A stretch of 64,000 nt of DNA, taken from positions 2,480,001-2,544,000 of the forward strand of contig NZ_CP126741.1 in NCBI RefSeq assembly GCF_030246905.1, in the 5' to 3' direction. Positions 8,060-16,372 of the stretch are shown piece after piece (positions within the stretch are counted from its first letter, which is position 1; the number at the start of each line of letters is the position of its first letter). This DNA is from Microbacterium sp. zg-Y818 (lineage in GTDB: Bacteria; Actinomycetota; Actinomycetes; Actinomycetales; Microbacteriaceae). The translations under genes were made by a program, and so were the position numbers. The notes under the pieces are model-generated. The model saw nothing but the letters and a program-made list of their open reading frames with translations, had not been told where the DNA came from and searched no databases.

Positions 8060-9165
8060 CTGCCGTCACCTCCTCCGGTCGCCGCCGCCGGCCGGCTGCC
8101 CACGTGGTCGGCGTCCGCGAGCAGGTCGGCCGATGCCGCCACCATCGCCGGCGCGGCCGCCGCCGCCCTGGCATCCCCACCCGTCCGCGTGCCGCCGGGG
8201 CCGAACCGTGCCCGCCGGCGCACGATGGCGCGACGGCTGTAGACGGCGACCGCCGCGACGATCACGACACCGCGGACGACGTCCTTGAGGAACGGGTTCA
8301 CCTGCATCACGCTCATCACGTTGTCGACGACGGCGAAGATCGCCACGCCGCCGATGGTTCCCCACACCGAGCCGCGGCCGCCCATGAGCAGGGTGCCGCC
8401 CAGCACCACCGCCGCGATCGACAGCAGCGCGTAGCCGCCCTGCTGTCCGACCGTGGGACTTCCCACCCCCAGCCTGCTCGCCAGCAGCAGCCCGGCGAGA
8501 CCGGCGAACACCGAGCAGAGCACGTGGGCGACGATGAGCGGCGGCTGCGTGCGCAGACCCGACAGCCGTGAGACGTCGGGGTCGCCGCCGACGGCGTACA
8601 GGTGCGCACCGGTGCGGGTGCGATCGAGCAGGAACCACACGGCGGCTGCGAGGGCGAGCATGATCACCGTCGAGACCGGGATGGGGCCGATGCCCGTCGC
8701 GCCGACCAGCTGGAAAGACCACGGCACCGACCCGGCGCTCCCCTGGTACCCGGTGTTGAGCACACCCTGCAGGATGAGCCCCACGCCCAGCGTCGCGATG
8801 AAGCCGTTCACCTTCAGCGCGGTCACGATGAGACCGTTGGCCAGGCCGATGCCGGCGCAGACCAGCAGCGTCAGGGTCACCGCCCAGGGCACGTTGCCCG
8901 CGTTCCCCGCCATGGTCGTCGCCGCGATGAGACTGGCCAGACTCATCACGTACGTCACGGACAGGTCCAGCGATGACCCCAGGATCACCAGCGTCTGCCC
9001 GATGGCGACCAGCCCGAGCACGCTCATGCCGGTGAGGATGTCGCGGATGTTGCCCGGGCTGAAGAAGCTGCGTCCGGTGGTGGCGACGAGGATCGCGCCC
9101 ACTGCGATGACGAGGATGAGAATGCCGAGCACGATGAGGCTGGCGTCGATCCGCAGGCGCTTCAT
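8056..9165 (-). CDS. Sugar ABC transporter permease (RbsC-like), first copy
   Basis: A 369-residue RbsC-type permease with about ten transmembrane helices. Family landmarks are VILGSSLDLSVTYVMSLAS, VNGFIATLGVGLILQGVL and VVLGGTLLMGGRGSVWGT. The ATG at 9165 overlaps the stop of the ATPase gene by four bases and is preceded by a GGGAGG-rich stretch. Residues after about 320 form an Ala/Gly-rich cytoplasmic tail with no recognisable domain. Tandem distinct permeases fed by one ABC ATPase occur in several actinobacterial sugar systems. Confidence 0.9.
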   Translation of the reverse strand: MKRLRIDASLIVLGILILVIAVGAILVATTGRSFFSPGNIRDILTGMSVLGLVAIGQTLVILGSSLDLSVTYVMSLASLIAATTMAGNAGNVPWAVTLTLLVCAGIGLANGLIVTALKVNGFIATLGVGLILQGVLNTGYQGSAGSVPWSFQLVGATGIGPIPVSTVIMLALAAAVWFLLDRTRTGAHLYAVGGDPDVSRLSGLRTQPPLIVAHVLCSVFAGLAGLLLASRLGVGSPTVGQQGGYALLSIAAVVLGGTLLMGGRGSVWGTIGGVAIFAVVDNVMSVMQVNPFLKDVVRGVVIVAAVAVYSRRAIVRRRARFGPGGTRTGGDARAAAAAPAMVAASADLLADADHVGSRPAAATGGGDGR

Positions 9166-10724
9166 CGCCCCGCCTCCCCCGTGCCACGATGCGGCTCCGT
9201 GACGGCCCCTGATCCCGTCGCGGCGGCCAACACCTCGTGCTCGCCCGCGCCGGCGGGCAGCTCGGCGACCAGCTCGCCGTCGCGCATGACGAGGATGCGG
9301 TCGCTCATGCCGATGACCTCGGGCAGTTCGCTCGAGACCATGAGCACCGCTTTGCCGTCTGCGGCCAGCTGCCGCATGAGCTGGTAGACGGCGATCTTCG
9401 CGCCGACGTCGATGCCTCGGGTGGGTTCGTCGAACAGCACCACGTGCGGACCGGTCACGAGCCACTTCGCCAGCACCACCTTCTGCTGGTTGCCGCCGGA
9501 GAGGTAACGCACCTCCTGGTCGAGCCGGCCGGCGGTCACTTCGAGCGAGCTGAGGATGCCGGGTGCCTCGCGGCGCGCCGCGCGGGTGCGCCCTGCGAAG
9601 ACGCTGCGGACGACCAGCAGGGTGTTGTCCCGTACGGACTGGCTGAGTGCGAGCCCCTGAGCCTTGCGGTCCTCGGTGATCAGCGCCAGCCCCGCCCGGA
9701 CGGCGGCGCGCGCTGTGTGCAGTCGCACGGGGCGCCCGTCCAGACGCATGGTGCCGCGGGTGAACCCGTGCACGCCGAAGATCCCCTCGACCAGTTCGGT
9801 GCGTCCCGACCCCTGCAGCCCCGCAATGCCGACGATCTCGCCGGCGTGCGCGACCAGGGTCACCCCGTCGACGAACTCGTTGCCGCACGCCTCCAGCTCC
9901 ACGCGCGCGTCGCCGCGCACGGTGCCGGCCACCGGCCCGGGGAAGTACGACTGGATCGGCCGGCCGACCATGCGACGCACCAGCTCGCCGGTCGTCAGGT
10001 CCGCCGCGCGGTCGGTCGACACCAGCATCCCGTCCTTCAGCACGGTGATGCGGTCGCAGAGGTCGAAGATCTCCTTCAGCCGATGGGAGACGTAGAGCAC
10101 GGCGACGCCCCGCGCGGTCAGCTTGCGCACGATCGCGTACAGCAGCTCCACCTCGTGGTCACTGAGGGCGGCGGTGGGCTCGTCCATGGAGATCACCCGC
10201 GCGTCGAACGACAGCGCCTTGACGATCTCCACGATCTGCTGCTCGGCGACCGTGAGCGAGCCGACGCGGCCGGCGGGGTCGATGAACGAGACGCCCAGGT
10301 CGTTCAGCAGTGCGCGGGTGCGCGCCACCATGCCGCGCTTGTCGACGAGGCCGCCGCGACGCGGCTCCCGCCCGAGGAAGACGTTCTGGGCGACCGACCG
10401 CTCGGGCAGCAGGGTGAACTCCTGGAACACGGTGACGAGTCCGGCATCCATCGCCTGGCGGGGGTGGCTGAACGAAACGCGCTCCCCTTCGTACTCCACG
10501 GTTCCGGCGTCGGGCTGATGCACGCCGGCGAGGATCTTCATGAGGGTGGACTTGCCGGCACCGTTCTCGCCGACCAGGCCGTGCACCTCGCCGCGACGCA
10601 GTTCGATCGCCACGTCCTGCAGCACGGGCACGCCGAAGAAGCTCTTGCCGATGCCGTGTGCGCGCAGCACGACGTCCCCCGGCCCGGCGGGGACCGGGGC
10701 GTCTGCCAGCGCGGTGTCGGTCAC
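9162..10724 (-). CDS. Sugar ABC transporter ATP-binding protein (RbsA/MglA-like)
   Basis: A 520-residue protein with two fused ABC ATPase domains, as in RbsA and MglA. Domain 1 has Walker A GENGAGKST (52-60), a degenerate signature SLTVAEQQ (156-163) and Walker B VISMDEPTAAL (177-187). Domain 2 has the family's degenerate P-loop GLQGSGRTEL, an intact signature LSGGNQQKV and Walker B VVLFDEPTRGID. The GTG at 10724 is chosen because it overlaps the stop of the dehydrogenase gene as GTGA and has GAGGTGG five bases upstream. The frame remains open further upstream but there it is only the shadow of the dehydrogenase gene. It energises import by the two permeases downstream. Confidence 0.92.
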   Translation of the reverse strand: MTDTALADAPVPAGPGDVVLRAHGIGKSFFGVPVLQDVAIELRRGEVHGLVGENGAGKSTLMKILAGVHQPDAGTVEYEGERVSFSHPRQAMDAGLVTVFQEFTLLPERSVAQNVFLGREPRRGGLVDKRGMVARTRALLNDLGVSFIDPAGRVGSLTVAEQQIVEIVKALSFDARVISMDEPTAALSDHEVELLYAIVRKLTARGVAVLYVSHRLKEIFDLCDRITVLKDGMLVSTDRAADLTTGELVRRMVGRPIQSYFPGPVAGTVRGDARVELEACGNEFVDGVTLVAHAGEIVGIAGLQGSGRTELVEGIFGVHGFTRGTMRLDGRPVRLHTARAAVRAGLALITEDRKAQGLALSQSVRDNTLLVVRSVFAGRTRAARREAPGILSSLEVTAGRLDQEVRYLSGGNQQKVVLAKWLVTGPHVVLFDEPTRGIDVGAKIAVYQLMRQLAADGKAVLMVSSELPEVIGMSDRILVMRDGELVAELPAGAGEHEVLAAATGSGAVTEPHRGTGEAGR

Positions 10725-11827
10725 GGCGCCACCTCGATCCATTCGCGCCGCGCGGCCGACGCCAGCACCGCCTCGGCGAGCACCGCCGCCCGCAGCCCGT
10801 CGGCGAACGTCGGAAGGCCGTCGGGCGCTTCGCCCCGGACGGCGGCGTGCACGTCGGCGACGAAGCCGTCGAAGGCGTCCTGATATCCCATCGGGTGCCC
10901 CGCCGGCATCCGCTGCAGGCGGGCCGATGACGGGTCGGCCGTGGCAGGATCGCGCAGGAGCAGCTGGGAGCCGCGGCGCCCCCCGACCCACAGCTCCTCC
11001 GGCTGCTCCTGCGCGAATCGGAGGCTCTCCGAGCTGCCGTGCAGCTCCAGGACGAGCCCGTTCTTGCGCCCGGGTGCCATCTGCGACACCAGCAGGCTGC
11101 CGACTGCGCCCGAGCGGAGCTCGACCGTCAGCGCGGCGATGTCCTCGTTGCCGACCGCGTGACCGCCCCGCCGGTCGAAGACGCGGCGGGTGACGGCGGT
11201 GAGGCGCACGATCGGCTCTCCCGCGACGAACTCGAGCAGGTCGCACAGGTGCGAGCCGATGTCGGCGAACGCCCGTGACGGCCCGCCCGCCGCGGTGTCG
11301 GCCCGCCAGTCGTCGTCGGATGCCGCGAGCAGCCAGTCCTGCAGGTAGGCCCCCTGCAGGCTCAGCAGGGTGCCCACCTCTCCCCGCGCCACTCTGGCGC
11401 GCGCTTCGCGCACCATGGGGTGGTAGCGGTAGACGAACGGGACGGCCGCGACGACACCGGCATCCGCTGCGGCCTCGACCAGGCGGCGCGCGTCGGCGGC
11501 GCTCGTGGCGAGCGGCTTCTCGCACACCACGTGCCGCCCCGCGGTGAGTGCGGCCAGCGCGTACGCCGCGTGCGTGGCGTTCGGCGTGCAGACGTGCACG
11601 ATGTCGATGTCGGATGCCGCCACCAACGCCCCCGCGTCCGCTTCGCTGCGCTCCGCGCCGAGCCGACGCGCCGCCTCAGCAGCGCGGGCGGGCGTGGAGG
11701 ACGCCAGGGCGATCAGCCGCGATCCGGCCGCCCGCGCCGCTGCGGCGTGCACGCGGGCCATGAAACCGCCGCCGAGCAACCCCGTGCGGATCGTGTCGAC
11801 ACCGGTGTCGAGAACGTCCGTGGTCAT
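10721..11827 (-). CDS. Gfo/Idh/MocA-family NAD(P)-dependent oxidoreductase
   Basis: A 368-residue sugar or inositol dehydrogenase. The N-terminal Rossmann fold shows GLLGGGFMARVH (residues 17-28) and the family's catalytic EKP at 103-105. The C-terminal alpha/beta domain begins with DIGSHLCDLLEF, which carries the conserved active-site histidine. It is the first gene of the leftward operon and is divergent from the ROK regulator. Such enzymes oxidise a ring hydroxyl of a sugar or cyclitol, making a keto compound that the two isomerases downstream could then process. It lacks a signal peptide and should be cytoplasmic. Confidence 0.88.
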   Translation of the reverse strand: MTTDVLDTGVDTIRTGLLGGGFMARVHAAAARAAGSRLIALASSTPARAAEAARRLGAERSEADAGALVAASDIDIVHVCTPNATHAAYALAALTAGRHVVCEKPLATSAADARRLVEAAADAGVVAAVPFVYRYHPMVREARARVARGEVGTLLSLQGAYLQDWLLAASDDDWRADTAAGGPSRAFADIGSHLCDLLEFVAGEPIVRLTAVTRRVFDRRGGHAVGNEDIAALTVELRSGAVGSLLVSQMAPGRKNGLVLELHGSSESLRFAQEQPEELWVGGRRGSQLLLRDPATADPSSARLQRMPAGHPMGYQDAFDGFVADVHAAVRGEAPDGLPTFADGLRAAVLAEAVLASAARREWIEVAP

Positions 11828-11855
11828 GCCGGTGATTCTGACACGCGGACGACAG

Positions 11856-11879
11856 CTTTTGCTAGTACCCCGTCAAAAG
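11856..11879. promoter_or_regulatory. Inverted repeat CTTTTG-N12-CAAAAG, candidate ROK operator
   Basis: CTTTTG at 11856-11861 is mirrored by CAAAAG at 11874-11879 in the 116-base gap between the divergent dehydrogenase operon and the ROK regulator. It is the most AT-rich part of the gap. ROK repressors of the XylR/NagC type bind AT-rich inverted repeats in such places. I could not place a convincing -35/-10 pair for the leftward operon. Confidence 0.4.
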
Positions 11880-11943
11880 TTCTCGCGTACAGATGCGAAT
11901 GCCGTCGCAAAGGCGCGCACAAGTCGTGTGCTTTACTGTCCGC

Positions 11944-13134
11944 ATGGTCGACGTCGCACGGGGCACGGGAATGGGAAACCCCGAGGCCGGCGAGATCTTC
12001 CAGATCCTGCGGGACGGGCGCGCGCGCACGAAGGCGGAGCTGGCCACGCTCACCGGACTGGCACGGTCGACGGTCTCATCCCGCGTCGACGCGCTGCTGG
12101 CGGCAGGGCTCGTGCGGCCGGCGGGAGAGGCGGTCTCGACCGGCGGACGGCCGCCCGCCCGCATCGCCTTCAACCCGCTCGCCGGGCTCACCCTCGCCGT
12201 CGACCTCGGTGCCACCCACGTCACCGTCGCGGTCGCGGACCTCGCGGGGCACATCCTCGCCTCGCGCACGCGCCCGCAGGACATCGCAGAGGGCCCCGAG
12301 GCGGTCCTCGACAGCGCCCTCGCCGACGCCCACACACTCCTTGACGAGATCGACGCCGCGCCCGCGCGCCTCGTCGGCGTAGGCATCGGCGTGCCGGGCC
12401 CGGTGGAGCACTCCACCGGCCGCCCCACCAACCCGCCCATCATGCCCGGTTGGGACCGGTTCGACGTGCCGGGCTATGTGCAGCGCACCTTTGCCGTCCC
12501 CGTGCTCGTCGACAACGACGTGAACATCCTGGCCCTCGGCGAGCAGGCCGTCAGCTGGCCGGGGGTGAACGACCTCGTCTTCGTGAAGGTGTCCACCGGC
12601 ATCGGCGCGGGGATCATCTCGGGCGGCCGGCTCCAGCGCGGCGCCCAGGGCTCGGCGGGCGACATGGGCCACGTGCAGGTGCCGTACAGCCGTGACTCCC
12701 CCCGGCCGCCGGGCGACGAACGCGACCTCGAGGCCATCGCGAGCGGCACCGCGATCGCCGCGGAGCTGCGCACCCAGGGCATCGACGCGCGCACGAGCGC
12801 GGACGTCGTGGCCCTGGTGCGCCTGGGCGACCCGGCGGCGATCGCGGCGACCCGCCAGGCGGGGCGCGAGGTCGGCGAGGTGCTCGCGACCGTGGTGAAC
12901 ATGCTGAATCCATCGATCATCGTGATCGGGGGAAGCATCGCCCACGCCGGCGAGCACCTGCTGGCCGGGGTGCGCGAGGTGGTGTACCGCCGGTCCATCC
13001 CGCTGGCGACGCAGCACCTCGGAATAGTGCAGTCGCAGGCGGGCGAGACCGCCGGTGTGCGGGGGGCGGCGATCATGGTGACTCAGCACGTGCTGTCTCC
13101 CGCCAACGTCGACGCCCTGGCCGCCCGCGCCTGA
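11944..13134 (+). CDS. ROK-family transcriptional repressor without the zinc motif
   Basis: A 396-residue repressor with an N-terminal winged helix (residues 14-60; recognition helix around RSTVSSRVDALLAAG) and a C-terminal sugar-kinase-like domain. The kinase fold shows AVDLGATH (85-92), VLVDNDVNI (187-195) and STGIGAG (217-223). In the usual ROK motif a GH pair is followed by the zinc-binding CxCGxxGC and then an E. Here MGHVQV (241-246) is followed by SRDSPRPPGDER and LEAIASG, with no cysteine at all. The zinc centre is therefore absent. The ATG at 11944 removes a basic upstream stretch that does not look coding. Being divergent from the sugar operon, it probably represses that operon until the inducing sugar binds. 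Confidence 0.87.
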   Translation: MVDVARGTGMGNPEAGEIFQILRDGRARTKAELATLTGLARSTVSSRVDALLAAGLVRPAGEAVSTGGRPPARIAFNPLAGLTLAVDLGATHVTVAVADLAGHILASRTRPQDIAEGPEAVLDSALADAHTLLDEIDAAPARLVGVGIGVPGPVEHSTGRPTNPPIMPGWDRFDVPGYVQRTFAVPVLVDNDVNILALGEQAVSWPGVNDLVFVKVSTGIGAGIISGGRLQRGAQGSAGDMGHVQVPYSRDSPRPPGDERDLEAIASGTAIAAELRTQGIDARTSADVVALVRLGDPAAIAATRQAGREVGEVLATVVNMLNPSIIVIGGSIAHAGEHLLAGVREVVYRRSIPLATQHLGIVQSQAGETAGVRGAAIMVTQHVLSPANVDALAARA

Positions 13135-13305
13135 CCGCCCACCCACCCCAACCGCGAGGACGCCGGGGGCGGATGCCGCGGGGGCGAGTCGTTGCACCCG
13201 CGTAACACGGGCGAGACAAATTGCGGGTTGACTGGGACGACACCCCATCCCGGGCCGAACCGAGCAGCGCCGCCGCCTACCCGCGGGGCGCGGAAGGAGC
13301 GACCG

Positions 13306-14337
13306 ATGCGATTCCGGCCGCTGAGATCGACCACCGTCCCCGACGCCGGGGCCGTCGTCGTCTCCGATCCCCCACCCACGATGCGCGCCGTCGTCTTCGA
13401 CCACCCCGGCGGGGCCGAGGTCCTGCGGGTCGACGACGTGCCGGTGCCGAGCCCCGTCCTCAGTGAGGTGCTGGTGCGCGTCGTCGCCGCCGGCGTGAAC
13501 CCGATCGATGCGAAGACCCGCGGCGGCGCCGGGGCGACCGCGGGCATCACGTCGTATCCGAGCACCCTGGGCTTCGACTTCAGTGGCGTCGTGGTGAAGT
13601 CCCCGTACGAGTCGCACCCGCTCCCGCCGGGCACCGAGGTCTACGGCATGGTGCCGTTCCCCCGCTCGGGCGGCACGTACGCGGAGTACGCGGTCGTGCC
13701 CACGCTGTCGGTCGCGCGCAAGCCGGCATCCCTGTCCCATGCCGAAGCGGCCGGCGTGCCCCTGGCCGCCCTCACCGCCTGGGGCCTCGTGGTCGAGACC
13801 GCGCACGCGCATGAGGGGCAGCGCATCCTGATCCACGCCGGCAGCGGCGGCGTCGGCCACTTCGCCGTGCAGCTGGCCGCCTACTTCGGTGCCCATGTCA
13901 CCGCCACCGGCTCCGAGCGCAACCTACCGTGGCTGCGCGAGCTGGGGGCGTCGGTGGTCATCGACTACGCGACCACGCGGTTCGAGGACGTCGCCGGCGA
14001 CGTCGACGTCGTCATCGACCTCGTCGGCAATGTGCACGACGATACCGGCAGCCGCTCCCTCTCGGTGCTGCGCCCCGGCGGCCTGTACATCCTGGTGCCG
14101 ACGGGCGGCTGGCCGGGCTATGCCGAGGCGGCCGCCGCGGCGGGCGTGCGCGCGACGTCGTACAAGGTGATCCCCGACGGCGGGGTGCTGGCGACGCTCT
14201 CGCGGCTGCTGGAGTCCGGGTCGATCCGGGTCTTCCTCGATCGCGTGTTCGACCTGGATGAGGCCGCCGCGGCGCACACCGAGCTGGAGCGTGGACACAC
14301 CCGCGGCAAGTCGGTGCTGCGCGTCAGCGACGACTGA
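13306..14337 (+). CDS. Zinc-independent quinone oxidoreductase-like MDR protein
   Basis: A 343-residue medium-chain dehydrogenase/reductase of the NADPH:quinone oxidoreductase class. It opens with an 18-residue non-conserved leader, then MRAVVFDHPGG starts the GroES-like domain. The cofactor fold shows HAGSGGVGHFAVQLAAYFGA, and the PTGGWPG loop follows. There are no structural-zinc cysteines, as expected for QOR. The ATG at 13306 is favoured by AAGGAG six bases before it; the ATG at 13381 is an alternative. It probably reduces quinones or enones, but the substrate is unknown. The TetR gene converges on it only 12 bases after its end. Confidence 0.8.
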   Translation: MRFRPLRSTTVPDAGAVVVSDPPPTMRAVVFDHPGGAEVLRVDDVPVPSPVLSEVLVRVVAAGVNPIDAKTRGGAGATAGITSYPSTLGFDFSGVVVKSPYESHPLPPGTEVYGMVPFPRSGGTYAEYAVVPTLSVARKPASLSHAEAAGVPLAALTAWGLVVETAHAHEGQRILIHAGSGGVGHFAVQLAAYFGAHVTATGSERNLPWLRELGASVVIDYATTRFEDVAGDVDVVIDLVGNVHDDTGSRSLSVLRPGGLYILVPTGGWPGYAEAAAAAGVRATSYKVIPDGGVLATLSRLLESGSIRVFLDRVFDLDEAAAAHTELERGHTRGKSVLRVSDD

Positions 14338-14349
14338 CCGGGCGCAACG

Positions 14350-14928
14350 TCAGTCCGCAGCAGCGGGAAGCAGTCCCGCGACGAGGGCGTCGACAACAGC
14401 GTCCGTCGGCGTCTCCGGGTCGATAGGGGTCCCGAGGCGATCGAACAACAACCCGTCGATCGCATAGTGGAACAGCGCGATCTCCCTGCGCCCGCCGGGG
14501 AGCCCTGCCTGTTGATTGAACGCGACATCGCCTTCGAAGCCGCCGCGCCGCCACGATCCCAGCAACTGCGCGACCTCCGGGCGGCGCATGCTCTCCAATC
14601 GCAACTCGAACAGGGCGATCGTGACGTCACGGTTCTCGGACAGCCGATGCACGATGTCCCGGAGGTATTCGGTGAACAGGGCACGACTCGGCGGTCGTGC
14701 GGCGCGCTCCTGCAAAGCCGCTGGATCGGGCGCGAGCCGCTCACCGATACGGTCGACCAGGCCGGTGATGAGCGCCTCACGACTACGGAAGTAGTTCGAC
14801 GCTGTGCCGATGGGTACACCCGCGGCCTCGTCCACCGCGCGGTGCGTGAGCCCCCGGGAGCCTTCCTCGGCCAGCACGGTGAGTCCGGCATCGGCCAGCA
14901 GTCGTCGGCGTTCATCGTTTCTGGCCAC
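14350..14928 (-). CDS. TetR-family transcriptional repressor
   Basis: A 192-residue TetR regulator. The N-terminal helix-turn-helix spans about residues 26-47 (GLTHRAVDEAAGVPIGTASN) followed by YFRSREAL, which is diagnostic. The ligand-binding C-terminal half is all-helical and variable. The GTG start lies five bases after TACCAT, so the transcript may be leaderless. It is divergent from a RibD-like reductase gene, with two palindromic sites between them. It therefore probably represses both genes and responds to an unknown small molecule. Confidence 0.85.
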   Translation of the reverse strand: MARNDERRRLLADAGLTVLAEEGSRGLTHRAVDEAAGVPIGTASNYFRSREALITGLVDRIGERLAPDPAALQERAARPPSRALFTEYLRDIVHRLSENRDVTIALFELRLESMRRPEVAQLLGSWRRGGFEGDVAFNQQAGLPGGRREIALFHYAIDGLLFDRLGTPIDPETPTDAVVDALVAGLLPAAAD

Positions 14929-14949
14929 AGCCCATGGTAGCGCGAACCA

Positions 14950-14989
14950 CTACACCTGCTGTAGGTTCGGACCACTACAGCAGTTGTGA
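14950..14989. promoter_or_regulatory. Two TetR-type operator palindromes
   Basis: CTACA-CCTGC-TGTAG at 14950-14964 is a perfect-arm palindrome. CTACA-GCAGT-TGTGA at 14975-14989 is a close copy with a centre-to-centre distance of 25 bases. Both are preceded by ACCA. The first overlaps the expected -35 region of the tetR promoter (its -10 would be TACCAT on the minus strand at 14939-14934). The second ends 10 bases before the reductase start codon. Confidence 0.65.
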
Positions 14990-14999
14990 TTGGAACGTC

Positions 15000-15584
15000 A
15001 TGCGCGAACTCACCTACTACGTCGCCGTAACCCTCGACGGATACATCGCCGGCCCGGGCGGCGAGTTCGGCTCCTTCGTGTTCGACGGCGACCACATGGA
15101 CGCCATCAACGACCGGTTCGCCGACACCATCCCGACGCACCTGGCACAAGCGCTCGGCATCGAACAGCCGCGCACCACGTTCGACACGGTTCTCATGGGG
15201 TGGAACACCTACGCGGTTGGCCTGCCAGAATCGCCGAGCCCGTACCGCCACCTGCGGCAGTTCCTGTTCTCCCGCACCCGCACGGCCGCGGATCTGACCG
15301 GCGACCGGGTCAACCTCACGGTCACCGCCGAGGACCCCGTCGCGGTGGTGCGCGACCTCAAGCGCGAGCAGGGCGCCGACATCTGGCTGTGCGGTGGCGC
15401 GACTCTCGCCAGTGCTCTGGTCGACGACATCGATCGCCTCGTGCTCAAGCGGCATCCAGTCCGCTTCGGCGACGGCATCCCCCTGTTCGCGCCGAGCGGC
15501 TATGCCCCGCAGCGTTTCGACGAGGTCGCCACCACGGCTTACCGCTCGGGCGTCGTGGTGTCGGAATACGTTCGCGCCGGCTGA
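15000..15584 (+). CDS. RibD C-terminal / dihydrofolate-reductase-like protein
   Basis: A 194-residue protein of the RibD_C (bacterial bifunctional deaminase-reductase C-terminal) fold, common as stand-alone YyaP/YwjB-like genes. Landmarks are the first strand TYYVAVTLDGYIAGPGGEF (residues 5-23), VLMGWNTYAVG mid-way, and DIWLCGGATLASAL, the NADPH-binding part. The ATG at 15000 matches the family start; an upstream in-frame start would overlap the operators. Stand-alone members are usually uncharacterised reductases. Divergence from TetR suggests it is induced by a compound it may reduce. Confidence 0.82.
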   Translation: MRELTYYVAVTLDGYIAGPGGEFGSFVFDGDHMDAINDRFADTIPTHLAQALGIEQPRTTFDTVLMGWNTYAVGLPESPSPYRHLRQFLFSRTRTAADLTGDRVNLTVTAEDPVAVVRDLKREQGADIWLCGGATLASALVDDIDRLVLKRHPVRFGDGIPLFAPSGYAPQRFDEVATTAYRSGVVVSEYVRAG

Positions 15585-15832
15585 GCCTGCGGCCGACCAG
15601 AAGGTGCCGACCGTGCCACAACTCAGGAAGGTTGGGGGCATGGGCTGTCTGCAGCCCGGTTGCGGGCCGTTCTGACTGAGTCATGCGCCGGGCGTGACGA
15701 GCACCCGCCGCCGGTGGACGTGGACCCGCCCCCTAAGCGGCGCCTCCTCCACAGTCGGAGATGTCCGCGATTCGAACGTGGGCGGGGTCTTCTGGGGCTG
15801 CGAGTGTCGGCGATGGTCCGCAGGGTGAGCGC

Positions 15833-16327
15833 ATGACCGATTCGACAAACCATCTACCCATCGGACCCCTGTCGCTCTTCGCCCTGAGACAGGAGTTCAC
15901 GGAGAACCGGCGGCTGCTCGCAGCGTGTCACGCGGACGTATTGCAAAGCCTGGCGGAGCTGAACGCGATCGTGATGAGAGAGGCCGCAGCGGTCCAATCC
16001 GCCCCGCGCCGAGCAGCTGCGGCGTGCGCGATCGCGGAGCAACTGGGCGCGGCGCTGGGCTGCCCTGCCGCCGAGGCGCAGGAACGCATGAGCGACGCCG
16101 CCAGCCTGATACGCGACTACCCGGCGACGTTCGCGGCGCTCAGGGCAGGCGAGATCGAGATAGATCACGTTCGTCGAATTCAGCGGGGCGGTGTCGGCAT
16201 GACCGACCGCACGACCCGCGCCCGGTTCGAACATGCTGCGCTCGCGATCGCCAAGCAGCACGCCGCCGACCGGACCGAGGAGATCAAGGCGATACTCGTG
16301 GGTGCCGCACCGCGCCTGCGATGCTGA
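15833..16327 (+). pseudogene. DUF222 (13E12-type) gene remnant, HNH end missing
   Basis: The 164 residues match the N-terminal part of the DUF222/13E12 repeat family: a helix with LLAACHADVLQSLAELN, then AQERMSDAASLIRDYPATFAALRAGEIEIDHVRRI split by short loops. Full proteins run 400-550 residues and end in an HNH endonuclease domain. Here translation stops soon after the DUF222 core, and the next 45 bases reach the end of the convergent lysG gene. Nothing HNH-like follows. I read it as a truncated copy, perhaps cut when the neighbouring locus was rearranged. It may still be expressed. Confidence 0.65.
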
Positions 16328-16372
16328 GCGCGCCACACAGGCAATGCGTCGCACGCAGGACGACCCCTCCGC

